The notes below the pieces were generated by a model. The model saw nothing but the letters and a program-made list of their open reading frames with translations. It was not told the origin of the DNA and did not search any database. DNA of 62,622 nt from Azolla pinnata. Lineage: Eukaryota; Streptophyta; Polypodiopsida; Salviniales; Salviniaceae. Positions 9,518-22,039 of this stretch are shown here, in pieces. The DNA lies in the NCBI GenBank assembly GCA_037176905.1, contig JBBBWG010030643.1, positions 11,541-74,162 of the forward strand. The letters are read 5' to 3'. A program made the translations under genes and the position numbers. The first letter of the stretch is position 1. Every line of letters starts with the position of its first letter.

Positions 9518-12500
9518 ATGATGGCGACGAAGATGATGATGATGATGATGGCGGGTAGTACCTGCAGTGCCCGCCATAGCTTCCTTGTTCCGGTTTATAT
9601 GCTAGCCCTAGCTGCTGCAGTACTAGGGATAGTGATCCGCGCCCAACCTCCGCTCGTGTATCTTCCTCACTCTGCAACCGAGAAAGGCGCAGGTCTGGAT
9701 TCTGTATATTAAGCATGGGGCTGATCGATCGAACTATAATTGTCGATTGATCGGATTGGATCGATCGATCGAATTGTGCCAGAAGTTATAATCCGATCAA
9801 TCAATCAATCGATTGGGTGATTGATCGAATCGTGACAGAAGTTATAATCCGATCGATCAATCGATCAATTGGGTGATTGATCGAATCGTGACACAAGTTA
9901 TAATCCGATCGATCGATCGGGTGATGGATCGAATCGTGACACAAGTTATAATCCAATCGATTGATTGGGTGATCGATCGAATCATGACACAAGTTATAAT
10001 CCAATCGATCATTCCATCGGCCGATCGATTTGAATCATGACAGATGTTATGATCCGATCCATTCATCCATTGGCCGATTGAATCAATCATGTCAGAAGTT
10101 ATAATCCGATCCATCCATCCATTGGCTGATCGATTGGATCATGACAAAAGTTACACGACAGAAGTTATAGTCCGATCGATCGATCGATCAAATCATGTAC
10201 GTGAGGGCTGAAGCTAGATCAACCAATCGGGTCGAATTATAGCAGGCGGTATAATTCGATTGATCGATGAAATCCTGCCAGAAGTCATAATTCGATCAAT
10301 CGATCGTTCGATTAAATCCTGCCAGAATTCTTAATCGATCGATCGATTGATCGATCGATCGAATCCTGACAGAAGTTATAGTTTGATCGATCGATTAAGC
10401 CATGGCAGAAGCTCTATCGATCGATTGATCGATGAAGTCGTGACAGAAGCCATGATTCGATCGATCGATCGACCCGATTAAGCCACCACGGCAGGGGCTA
10501 AAACTCGATCGAATCGGGAGAATATCGCGACCGATCAAAATGACGCTTGGATCGTGTGTATAATGGATGAATCTGACAACAGTATGCTTGGATGGCTCGG
10601 CTCCGGCATACAGCCTGGATCCGGGGAGCGGCTCGGGGGCGAACAAGTGGATGCTGCACCTGCAGGTGATTAAAGGATTGAGAGAGAGATTAGGGGATAA
10701 TTAGGGCTGATTAGGTTTGGGGGCGTAATTAGGGTAAGGTTTGAGGGGGGGGGGATGATTAGGGCTGCTGATGGCGGCGATTAATTAGGATGTGGGCGAA
10801 TTCTTTGCGCTGTGATTAACGGATTTCTCTTGTGACATCAACCGGATTTCTGCTGCAAATTAAGCTGCGGGATTGTCTTCCTGCTGTGAGATTTAAGCGG
10901 GCTTCGGTTGTGATTAAGAGATCTCTGTTGTTGTGCGATTTATGTTAAGCAGCTGGGGGGATTAGCGCTTCCTTTCTGCTCTGCGATTTGCATAGCTGCG
11001 GATTGATCATTCATTCCTGCTGTTGTGATCGATCGATCGATTAATCGATCGATTCATCGATTAATCGATCGATTCATCGATTTATCGATCGATTTGATTG
11101 ATTGAATGAATTGACGCGAGCAGGGAGGAGGATGGTGCGGGAGCGCATCGGATTGCTTGGCCAGAAGCGGCACCGAGCTGGGCTCCTCCACGCTCATGTC
11201 CGCCTTCGGCTTCGGCGGCCTGCTCAGCGATTCCGCCGCCCAGAACCCAGGTCTCCTTCTTCTTCTGCTGCTGCTGCTTCTTCTGCTTCTGCTTCTGCTT
11301 CTTCTTCTGCTTCTTCTGCCGCTAGGGTTAGGGTTAGGGTTAGGGTTAGGGTTAGGGTATCCTTTCTGTCTGCTGCAGCTTCCCTTTCTTCCGTCTTCTC
11401 TGCGTAAAAACAAAACAAAAAAACCCTAAACCCTAAATCTATCTTAAACCCTACTTAAACCCTAAAACCCTAAACATCTTCAAACCCTAAATCTATCTTA
11501 AACCCTACTAAATCCCTAAAACCCTAAAACCCTACTAAATCCCTAAAACCCTAAAACCCTACTAAATCCCTAAAACCCTAAAACCCTAGATCCCTAAAAC
11601 CCTAAAACCCTGAATCCCTAAAACCCTAAACCGCTAAAACCCGAAAACCCTGAATCCCTACACCCCTAACTCCCTAAATCCCGAAAACCCTAAAACCCTA
11701 ACTCCCTAAATTCCTGGAGCTTCTTCTTGTCGTTCACACGCGCAGACTTCTACAACTGGAACCGTGTCCTCGTGAGGTACTGCGACGGCGGCTCCTTCCA
11801 GGGCGACGCCGACTCCCCCATCCAAGTCACCGACTCCAACGGCCAGGTGCAGGTTTAGGGCTTTTTTAGGGTTTCTATAGGGTTTTTTTATCTCTCTTTA
11901 GGCTTGTTAGGGTTCCTATAGGGTTCAAATCCTTTTTAGAGTTTTTTAGGGTTTTTTAGGGTTTTTTAGGGTTTTTTAGGGCTCTTCTTTGTTAGGGTTC
12001 TTCGAGGGGCATTTTTCACCTGCCTACTGACGTCTAGTCCGTTTTTCTTCCTCCCGTCCCCCAGGCCAAGACACTCTATTTCAGGGGCCAGCGCATCTTC
12101 GATGCCGTCGTCGACGACCTGCTCGGCAAAGGCCTCGCGAGTGCTGACATGGTATCCATATCTGTATATCGGTGTCTGTATCTGTATCTGTATCTGTATC
12201 TGTATTTGTATTTGTATCTGTGTCTATGCCTATGTCTGTATCTGTATCTGTGTCTATGGCTATGTCTGTGTCTGTGTCTCTGTATCTGTCTGTATCTGTA
12301 TCTATCTGTGTCTGTGTCTCTGTATCTGTCTGTATCTGTATCTATCTGTGTCTGTGTCTCTGTATCTGTTAGTATCTGTATCTATCTGTGTCTGTGTCTC
12401 TATATATGTTAGTATCTGTATCTATCTGTATCTCTGTCTGTGTCTCTGTATCTGTATCTATGTCTATTCTTCTATATACATCGACCACTGCATGCAGGCG

Positions 12501-13771
12501 TTCCTGTCGGGGAACTCGGCCGGCGGCTCTTCCACCTTCTTCCAGTGCAACCACTTCCGCGACCGGATGTCAGCGCACACGGACGTCAAGTGCCTAGCGG
12601 ACGCAGGCTTCTTCATGGACATGTAGGCCCGAAAATCCGACTCGGTTTCACACCTCATCGGGCTTACCGTCTGTCTCATAAAATGAACTCTCGCTTGTCG
12701 TCTGCTGCTGACTCCTGCCTTCTGCCTTCTGCTTGCTTTCTGCCCTTTTGCTGATGCTCGCAGACCCAACATTGCTGGAGTGCATTCGTTCCGAGAGTTC
12801 TTCCAGGCCATCGTCGACCTGCATGTAAGTCCCTTGCCCTAATAATGCATCGTACAGTAAGAGCAGTATCGTCTGTTTTGTCGGATCATCCCGACAGAGG
12901 TGGTGTTGTTGATCGTTCCTGCTCTCCCGACTTCTGCCAACTTCTCTTTCACTCTCTGCTCCCAGAACATCGCCCTTCCGAGCGACTGCACCTCCAAGCT
13001 GTCGCGCGGCGAGGTATTCTAGCATCTCGTCGCAGATACAGTCTCCTTCTGCATGCATGCATGAATGCAGAAGATGTCTTCTGTTTTCGAGCTCTAACGG
13101 TCTTTCTGTCTTTCTTCTGCGGGGGAGCAGTGCTTCTTTCCACACAACAATCTCGGGCTCGTCAAAGTCCCCTTCTTCTTCGTGCAATCGGCGTACGACA
13201 GCTTCCAGGTAACAAAACCATCCTCCAAATCAATCAAAACCTTAAGAGCTTCAAACCCTAAAACCCTAAAACCCTTAGATCGATCCTTGATCAGGTCCAA
13301 TACATTCTGGCACCACCCGGGTCCTACGCGAATGGCGAGTGGGACGCATGCAGACAGTCGCTGTCGTCGTGCTCCAGCGATCAGCTCTCCATCATACAGA
13401 GCAGCTTGAGGGCCAAAATGCTATCGGCTCTCACGCCACTGCTAGGATCACAACGATGGGGAATGCACGTCGTCTCCTGCTATTACCACACCGAGGCTGT
13501 CGATGCCAACCTCTGGAACGGAGTGACGCAGATCGACGGCAAGGTACAAAGCGCATCGTAACTCTTGTTTTGCCATATTTTCCAAAGCACTTTCCGAAAC
13601 ACCCCAATCGAGATCTCATACGAGGGCTCGAAAAACCCTAATCATTTGGAACCGTATCATTGACCGATGCAGAACATCGCTCAAGCTGTTCATTCGTGGT
13701 ACTTCGAGGGCAAGCTGATCCAGTTGATCGACTGCGCATACCCGTGCAATCCGACTTGCACAAGTCCATAG
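9518..13771 (+). CDS. PAE: Pectin acetylesterase, copy 2 (complete, 11 exons, 410 aa)
   Basis: Predicted secreted pectin deacetylase of the CE13/Notum-like family. Exons: 9518-9692, 10583-10665, 11124-11250, 11746-11846, 12065-12151, 12498-12622, 12764-12824, 12966-13013, 13131-13208, 13295-13543, 13673-13771. All introns are GT-AG and the frame is continuous, 410 aa, a normal length. Residues about 15-40 form a hydrophobic signal segment ([17 protein letters not shown]). Then follow [59 protein letters not shown], the nucleophile [15 protein letters not shown], the acid region SAYDSF, the histidine region SCYYH, and a Cys-rich C-terminus CAYPCNPTC. The start could also be the ATG at 9521. 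The donor of exon 4 could be six bases later without changing frame. It is a tandem duplicate of the gene ending at 3405; the exon that codes for IQSSLRAK is unbroken here. Confidence 0.95.
9780..10460 (+). repeat. ~56-60-bp minisatellite in intron 1 of esterase copy 2
   Basis: About ten units contain GACAGAAGTTATAATCCGAT flanked by (GATC)n and (GATT)n words. It occupies most of intron 1 (9693-10582). Open frames on the minus strand here are products of the repeat, not genes. Confidence 0.85.
11322..11995 (+). repeat. Telomere-like arrays in introns 3 and 4 of esterase copy 2
   Basis: 11322-11356 is (TTAGGG)n reading left to right. 11421-11716 is degenerate AAACCCTAAA/AATCCCTAAAACCCTA in the opposite polarity. 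11868-11995, in the next intron, has a GTTTTTTAGG unit repeated about four times plus related words. The exon 11746-11846 sits between them. A last ACCCTAAAACCCTAAAACCC run is at 13256-13276. Confidence 0.9.
12152..12480 (+). repeat. (TGTATC)n / (TGTGTC)n microsatellite in intron 5 of esterase copy 2
   Basis: About 300 bp of TGTATC/TGTGTC hexamers directly follow the 5' splice site at 12152 and fill nearly the whole 346-bp intron. Long open frames that cross it are artefacts of the repeat. Confidence 0.92.
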
Positions 13772-14675
13772 CAGCCTTCCTTCAGTTGCTTCTTCTAATA
13801 TCCATATAAACATATGTATATGTATATGATCTCTCATATAAGTGAAAAAACAAACTTACACGACAAGGGACTACACGTGTATAGCGGATCGAGAGCATGT
13901 ATTCTTTTACAATAAAAACTGTAAAGCTTTTTAGCGCCGCAAACAGAGAGAACCACAAAACTGGTTCAATATGTAACACCTTTGCCACACACAACCTCGA
14001 TAATAATGGCAAACATTAAATATACACTTCTATCTGTGATTATGTTTTTCGGCTTTACAAAGACTTGCAAACCATCAGCATAGTGACGATCTGCAAAAGT
14101 CGATGATGAGTTCTTTGTCATCACATTTAGGAGAGAAGATCGATTGATTGCCTTGAAGTTACGATGCTAGAAGGGCTTTGTCTGAAGGCAGAGAGCCATG
14201 ACAAAAACAGGAAAGGAAAAAAAAAAAAACTCAAGTTGCTTGCAATGTTGTAGCATGCTGGAGTAATTTAAACATGGAAAAAAACCTTTCGGCACTCGAA
14301 TGTATTTGGACTACTCTTTTTTCATGTGGAACAAATATGCGGAAAGAGAAAAAAAAATGAAATTTTACCAATGGATCTGATTGCCGGATAGATGGCTTCC
14401 CTCCGCTCCAATTCAAGCGAAGTGTGTCGAAACATGTAACTTGTAAAGCCAAACAAAAACCCCCACAGTATTTGTATAATGTACATCAGATGCACAACAC
14501 AACAGCAAAATTTTCAGCTTGTCAAAAGAAGAAGATAAACAACACTCTGATGAAAGCCTGGCTGCCATAATAGAGTAAGCTTCATCAAGGTATTCCTCTA
14601 TAGAGTACAGTTTCAGTTGTCCCGTCTTTCGTTTACTGAAAATCCAACAAGAATTGTGCCATATATGATTTGCTT
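13772..14675. other. 3' flanks of two convergent genes
   Basis: This holds the 3' untranslated region of esterase copy 2 and of the minus-strand HIT4 gene. No coding exon, RNA gene or mobile element is recognised. A short A-run lies at 14217-14229. Confidence 0.6.
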
Positions 14676-17600
14676 CTAGAGGACTTCGTCTGCCTTGCCA
14701 TAGTACCGGTTGATAAATGGACTCTGCAAATAAAACCAGGATTTTAGCTAGCAATCATTCGATTCTTTGCTTGCTAAATTTGCTGCAAAAAGAACCTAGG
14801 GTTTAAAGGGAAAATAGTCAATAACACCACACAAAATGGTTCCTACACAAGAACATGCACAGGCTGGTGGCGATCCACTAAAGCCTACATGCATACAATC
14901 TACTGAATCATATGCCATATGTGGTTAAAAAAAGCCAGCTCCACAGACTACTAAAGCATACAAATCTGTCTCCCTAATGGTATCAAACGGTCTATGCACA
15001 AATGCAGATGTGCACACTGGGTGAGCTAAAAACTATGACATCATTCTTTACTCAAGAATGTGTAAAGAAACCCACATACTTAAGCTCAGATATACTTACA
15101 ACTGTGCATATCACCTTGTTTTGATTGTACATCAAATAAAGATCCTGTGTCTCCAAAAAACATCCTCTACAGAAAAAGAGATCTCGTTTTCAAACTGATC
15201 CAATGTGGGATAATACGGCTTTTGTGCTCTAAAAGAAGAGATTCTTTATTCCAACAGGGCCATAGAAATTGCCTTATCCTCAAAAAACAGAGTTTCACAT
15301 TAGCCTTGAAGAGAAATGACTCATTGAAGGCCTACTTAGAGAAAGAAAATTCTCCTGCACATCTGCAGATGTTTCAATGCACAATATGCGTGTGCATGTG
15401 CTCTTTCCAATGTTCCTTGCCGAGAAGCCAAGCCCTGCAGCTTCTATAGCATGGATGTCATAAAGTGGAACAAAGGTAGAAACAGGAATCTGAGGATGAA
15501 GAGGATCAAATGAATGCTGTCTGAAAACATTATTCAACTAGAAATATAGCACCAGCATATAGCACCTTGGTTGCAAGCTGGCTCTATCTACATCAGAGCT
15601 TGAAGGTGGTCGGGTGGAAATGGGTTCTCCCATATAGTTTTTCATAATCTTTTCTTATTTTTCAGTTTTCATTAACAATATGCTTGTTACACCCCATCAC
15701 ATTTTCGTTGCAATTTGGTTGCTCAAATCTAGTTCACAGTCAAGCTTCTAGCTCTTTAAGAGCAGACATTCCTAAGGCTCCCATTTCAATGAAATCCACT
15801 CCAGAACAAGATTATGAAACATGTCCCATCCACATTTCCACCCACAGTAACAGACAACTTTCCCATTCTGACAATTTGTATATCTGACAACATGGCAACT
15901 ACAAAGGCCACATCAAGTTGATTGTTGTTCAAAATCACTTTGTATGTCGTTAATCATGTAGATCCTTTGACCAGTTGGAGATATTCATAGTACTGGTCAA
16001 AATCACAATGGTGCCAATAGCTTCCACTTGTGTGACAGGGAAATAAAGAAATCAGATAGCGAACCATCACTATGGCCCAATGACTCTGGATGCTAAGAGA
16101 ACTGAGGAACTGATGTGATACATCATGCTCTACTATTATGCTATCTAAAAGTGGGGCAAGAAAAATTGAAAATACTGGAACAGAAATGTCTGAGGAGAAA
16201 AGCAAGTGGGATGGTTGAAAATGCATCATGATATGAGACCATTTGCTATAGTGTCACCTCCGAACCCATAAAATGTTCTAACGTTACTGATAGTGAGCAT
16301 TAGGCCTTCAGATGATTCATCTAATCCCAGAAGCCTCATGGAATGTTATAGCTTGCATATACTTTCGTGACCTGTTTCTAAGCTTAGAATGCATCATGGC
16401 ATAGAGCTTAACGCCTATAAACATTCATAAATGAAGCATCTAGTAAAAAATAGCATTATTGTTCAGAACCTTGAGAGCTGAAATGTCCGGTGTATCTGGA
16501 CTGGGAAGAGGATAGAATTTGTAGAACTTTATGTTATCGTAGAAAGCTCGTGTTTCAGCACTCATTTCCTCTATTTTCTTTCGTCTTGCTGCTTTTGCCT
16601 AAAAGGAACGAAAGTGAGGAGAAAAAGAAAAAAGGTAATCTGCACATCTTTGAACTTCCATTTGTAAAACTCAGTAACCATACCTCCCGCTGTTGCTTCC
16701 TCTCCGCTGAGACTTTTTGCTTCACAAACTCCTTTAATGATTAGAAACGTACAACAATTTGGTAAAGTGGGTTTTACATTAATCATATGCACAGAATTTA
16801 GGTAACACAAACATACCTTGAATCCTGGCTTCTCTTCCGCAGTAATAATTTCCTCTGTCACATAACTTTCAACAAATTCCTGCACAAAAAGAATTAAAAA
16901 ACTGCTCAGTTTGCCATGGTGTAATAGAACACTAGTAGTGGGCTGTGTTCCTTTACCTCAAGTTCATCCATATCCCAGTCAAATTCTGCAACAATCTGCT
17001 TACAATCAAGACAAGCAAAATGAGATCTGTAATAAATCAATGTCATAAAAATATAGCTCCATGAAATTTAAAAATACAGATGATGTCTCACAGGAGGTTT
17101 TCCATCATCAAACGGATACATAATGGAAACTGAAGTGTCAGGCTCTAATTCTTCCTCTTTGAATGGATTATTGAAATCTGCAGGGCAAGCAATGAGTATA
17201 GAACTCCTTTAAACAAATACATACAGTCGCTGACAGGCACAGAAGTTCAAATTTAGAAAATAACATGACCAGCAATAGAATGTGGGAAACTGTTGCATTC
17301 CTGCACGAGCTGAAGCTCAATTTGAACTACTTTAAAGGAAAGTTCAACCACAAAACTAATAATTCTCCATGGTTTAAATGGTATCTGATTGTTTTACAGC
17401 CTTTCTCGAAATTTATTTTTCTCATATGATAATCATTCAATAGCATACAAAAGGTATAATCACTATCAACCAATTTTTTATATTCAAGCATTGCAATCAG
17501 AAGTAGACTTTTTAAATGCAGAAAATGAGACACATATAAGATTAATTGCACATTACCGTTGATTGGAGAATCCTTATTCATGATTCCCAGCAAGAAACAG

Positions 17601-20431
17601 TTGATTATGCAACATTTACTTACTGCCATCATCTTTAACACGCATAGATCTATGATTGCTACCAAGTCTCTGTACAAAATCTTTAACAGACTCTAAAGGA
17701 CATTCTGCACTCATCATTTGAATGTGGATGTTTCAGAAGATATGATGTTCTCTCTACGTGTATGTCTCTATTCAGGTATATCAAGAGACCTACTCTTTTC
17801 ATGCAACGTGATATGAATCTAGCTCTAGTACTCTCATTAGCTTCGCAAAAATAGAAAGTTGCATTGCTACCAACATAAAGGAGAGAATAAATACCAAAAA
17901 TTATTTGTGAAATAGTCATACAACAGATGATTCTCTTTCCTCTGTAAGGTACATTCAGCATGTAAGATATACATATTGCAAATACAGCCATATTTACAAT
18001 AAAATGGCATGTATTATACCAATCAAATGAAACAGATTGATTGTTCGTCACCTTACACACATTCAAACAGAAACACAGATGAGCAATAAGCATTCAAATA
18101 AGCTTAAGCACTCACAAGGTAAACAGTACTCGTATTTCTTCAGTCTCTCCTCCTTCAAATTCCTCAAAGCAACTCTATCATGGACGGAAAAAAATGCATC
18201 ATGCTAAATGAAAAATAGCAGCAGGAAGAAATATTCATCATTATCATCTGCGAAGAAAATTCTGATCCTGTGAATATTACCTCCGTTGTACACATTTCAA
18301 AGTGAAAATTTTGGCTTTGTACTTCTCCACAGAAATATGACTGCAATAAGGATACCAGAAATCAAGCTTCAATAAACTAAGAGACAAGCATTGCACCAAA
18401 ACATTCGTTTATGGTTTCACATCTCACTCCATCAGATCGTTTGGTATGTAGGGAACCCAGTCCATCTTCATCTCCCTCATTGAAATGATGCTCTCGCCCT
18501 CCATTTGGACAGACTTTATCCCTATTTTATCCGATGGTGGAGATGGTGATACAACCTTCAAAAGATCAATCAGTTCTCAGACAGGATAAAATGAAGGCAA
18601 TCCTCAACTACTAACGTTCAACAGTTACAAAATTGAAAGGAAATATTACCGCAACTACAGCTGGAATGTGGACAACTTTTGATACATCCCCATGTGAAAT
18701 GAATTGAGCTGTGAAAAATAGGTGTAGCTCATCAGTCAGCAATTTGTTTTGAAAGAATTTTGACATTTAGAAGGAAATTTTGTTTAAATTGATAAATGAT
18801 GGGTCTTTTGCATTTAAAGGACATTAAATTGGTTAAAAAATGCATCTTTAACATTCCAAAGACCAATCTTTGAAATGATAGTTAAACAGAACTGTCAAGG
18901 AAGGGGCATGGCCTATCATCCATGACGAGTCCAAAATTCTCTTTCATCAGTACTTCAACCTTTTGAGGGGAAATTTTGAAGCCAATTATTGATCGATCTT
19001 GAACATCAAAGGTTGATCTTTTAAATCAATATAATGACGAGTCTTAAACATTCCAGACGCAAGTCTTTAAATAAATTGAATGAATTGGGTTGTTTGCTGT
19101 AAGGCATAGCCCATCATTTGTGATGAGTCTGAAATACTTTGAAGGTCGATTTTTGAAAACAATGAGTAAAGGACCTTTAACATTTAAAGGGTGATCTTTC
19201 AAATCAGTTGTCATTAACATAATGCAATCATTAAATCTATTGAAAGAAAGGCTTGAATGAGTGGATTGCAGAGCTCTTGAGAGCATATCTTTTAAGTACT
19301 TACGTTCAGTACATCCAAATAGAAAAGCCTTCTGTCCAGTTAGAATACCTCCTTTATCGAAAGCTTTCTGCACATACATACAGCCAAAAAGAGCAACATA
19401 ATTTTCTTCTATTTACAACTCTCCATGGATCAACAAGACCAGACCAAAAATATACTGCAAGTTCTTAGCTTTTTAATCAATTGATTCTCATTTTACCTCT
19501 AAATGAGAGAAATCCCAATTGATATCATAGACTTTATCATACTGGTCCCACTGCAAAAAGAAATCAAGAAAGAAAAAACCATTGTTAAGGGGGAAAGAAA
19601 AGCAGGGTTGAATTGCAAAGGATAAATTTTACAAGAAAAAGATCCAATCCACCAGAGCCTACCTCTGTTCCTACAGGAAAGGCCTCCTTCCACAGATCTT
19701 GCTGAAAAAAATAGGATAACAGGAAAAGAAAAAACATTCAAAATCTTCCCTTTCTTGAAGATCGAATCTCGAACACTTTCAGAACCGAGGCCTCGTTGCA
19801 GAGAGACCAGAATCTTCCATCACTTTTTCTTCATAATTCCCCTCCAAACAGAGATGAGAAGAAAGAAGAAATTCCATACTGAAATACGTAGAGCTATATG
19901 GAAAGAATTAGTTTTGGGGAAGTTGAAAACCATATCTTCCTTGGTGAGAGATGGATAAACTCTTATTAATCATCGTCGTCTTCTTCTTTCTCTCCTCCTT
20001 TCTTGTTCTTCTTCTACTTCTCCTCCTTCTTTCCCTTTTCCTTCTCTTCCGTTCTCAACGCCTCTCTCGCTCTCTCAGTGTTCCCCTAATTCTCTCTCTC
20101 CCTCTCTCTGTCTTCCCCCCATGCCTACCTCTTTCCATCTCCCTCTCTCTGTCCCTCTTTAGATAACATTAACAAGTCACTTGCAACTTACCAATGGCCT
20201 GGGAGATTCTTCTTCTTGCTCTTCTCCGTCGCCTCTTTTCTCCCCGTCTTTTTCCCCTTTCCTTCCTCCATCGTGATTGTTGCTGGGGGAAGAATCGGCA
20301 GGTTTGGGGGGATCGAAGGCCGACAGCTTCGGCGCAGGAGGAGGAGGAACCTTAGATCCTTCTGAAGAGGAAGACGAGGAAGAAGGCTGTGGTTTGGGAG
20401 CTTTGGATTGTTTGGAAGCTTTGCGAGGCAT
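14676..20431 (-). CDS. HIT4: HEAT INTOLERANT 4 (HIT4)-like chromatin protein (complete, 14 exons, 371 aa)
   Basis: In Arabidopsis, HIT4 is a nuclear, chromocentre-associated protein needed for heat-induced release of silenced chromatin and for heat tolerance. Exons on -, from the 5' end: 20431-20192, 19701-19663, 19550-19497, 19367-19304, 18708-18650, 18555-18428, 18340-18281, 18174-18116, 17177-17092, 16995-16957, 16879-16817, 16731-16684, 16598-16470, 14723-14676. All introns are GT-AG with matching phases. Residues 1-80 are a low-complexity basic/Ser/Pro/acidic tail. The conserved part runs QDLWKEAFPVGTEWDQYD, LFGCTEPQ, VVSPSPPSDKIGIKSVQ (153-169), MKMDWVPYIP (181-190), YEYCLP, AEFDWDMDELEEFVE, a charged helix ending EEMSAE, FYKFYPLPSPDTPDIS, and the C-terminal INRYYGKADEVL. 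These match the family in order and spacing. The last intron is long (1746 bp); intron 1 carries a strong strand-asymmetric tract. The family match is from memory but very specific. Confidence 0.93.
19976..20163. repeat. Polypyrimidine/polypurine tract in intron 1 of HIT4
   Basis: Nearly 190 bp of almost pure C/T on the + strand, so A/G on the HIT4 sense strand, with (CT)n and TTCTTCTC-like words. It lies within the intron 19702-20191. Long mirror-like tracts of this kind can form triplex (H-DNA), which is inference here. Confidence 0.8.
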
Positions 20432-20627
20432 ACCGACGGAAGGAAGGAAAAGAAAGGAAGCTTCCCGGTTGATAGGATGGAAGCGAAGGTACAGTTACGA
20501 GTCAGCGATGGCGATGGCGATGGCGACGGTGGCGATTGTGGTGGTGGTAGTGAAGAAGAAGAAGAAGGGGGCTACTTCTGTAGATACAGAGAAAAGCCTC
20601 TATCTATTTGAAAGTGGAGCATGGATG

Positions 20628-21655
20628 TATGTGATGCGCATGACGCATGCATGCTATGCATGCGCATGTGCATGTATGTGATGCGTGTGCATGTGCATGT
20701 ATGTGATGCATGTGCATGCATGTGATGCGTGTGCATGTGCATGTGCATGTATGTGATGCGTGTGCGTGTGCATGTGCATGTATGTGATGCGTGTGCATGT
20801 GCATGTTTGTGATGCGTGTGCATGTGCATGTGCATGTATGTGATGCATGTGCATGTATGTGATGCGTGTGCATGTGCATGTGCATGTATGTGATGCGTGT
20901 GCGTGTGCATGTGCATGTATGTGATGCGTGTGCATGTGCATGTTTGTGATGTGTGTGCATGTGCATGTTTGTGATGCGTGTGCATGTGCATGTGCATGTG
21001 CGTGTATGTGATGCGTGTGCATGTGCATGTGCATGTATGTGATGCGTGTACACGTGCATGTGCATGTATGTGATGAGCATGTATGTGATGCGTGTACACG
21101 TGCATGTGCATGTATATGATGAGCATGTATGTGATGCGCATGTGTATATGCATGTGCATGTACGTCATGCGCATGTATATGCATGTGCATGTATGTGATG
21201 CGAATGTGCATATGCATGTGCATGCATGTCATGCGCATGTATATGCATGTGCATGCATGTGATGCGAAGGTGTATATGCATGTGCATGTATGTGATGCGA
21301 ATGTGTGTATACATGTGCATGTATGTGATGAGCATGTATATGCATGTGCACGTATGTGATGCGTATGCATATGCATGTGCATGTATGTGATGCGCATGTA
21401 TATGCATGTGCATATATGTATGCACGTGTGTATGTGTGTGTAGGCAAGGAGGAATGTATGCATATGTACATGTGTGTGTGTTATGTGCATGTGTGTGTGC
21501 GTGTGTCTGCATGTAATGTATGTATGTATTGTATGTGTGCATATGCATAGGTGCAGAAGTATGTATGTGTGCGTGCATGTATCCATTGTGTATGTATGTA
21601 TGTGTGCACATGTAAGCTAGTTTGTGTGCATGTGTGTATGCATGTATACAATGTA
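20628..21655. repeat. 1 kb alternating purine/pyrimidine minisatellite upstream of HIT4
   Basis: Units of about 24-30 bp combine TGTGATGCGTGTGCATGTGC with GCATGTATGTGATG variants. The proximal part (to about 21100) is the most regular; the distal part becomes TATGCATGTGCATG and (TGTA)n. It begins about 200 bp before the HIT4 start codon. All long His/Thr/Cys-rich or Met/Val-rich open frames here are repeat translations. Confidence 0.93.
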
Positions 21656-22039
21656 GGCATAGAACGAACCTTACTTTTGCAAGCTGCAAACACAATCGAG
21701 AATAATTCAAGCATTCAAGATTGATAAATTACCAAAAGTATGTTTTAGACTAGAAGAATGATAAATTTAATAGAATATTTAAATTATAGGGCATGTAAAT
21801 TAATTTTTCTAAACGAAAAAATTTATTCTCCAAGAAATCTAACAAATCTCTATTGTAATTATGAAGTCTGTCAGCAAGCAAGAATACATGTGTGTACTCC
21901 TCTTTGAGCTCAATATACTAACAAGCAAGTTCATGGCATTGGAGCAAGAAAATGATAGGTTGCTCGGAGATTTATAACAAGTGTTGAGAAAGTGCAACAA
22001 TATGAAGAGTTATCTCAACGAGTGCAAGAATTGGAGACT

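Noticed and set aside
12102-12626. 174-codon + frame with Cys/Ile/Tyr/Val repeats
   Set aside because: It reads through the (TGTATC)n intron between two esterase exons; the exon portions belong to different frames of the spliced gene.
20640-21650. CRISPR-like repeat array
   Set aside because: Units are contiguous without unique spacers and the genome is a plant's; it is a minisatellite.
20572-21714. Overlapping His/Thr/Cys-rich frames up to 310 codons on the minus strand
   Set aside because: They are translations of the TGTGATGCGTGTGCATG repeat; several frames are open at once and none has non-repetitive conserved sequence.
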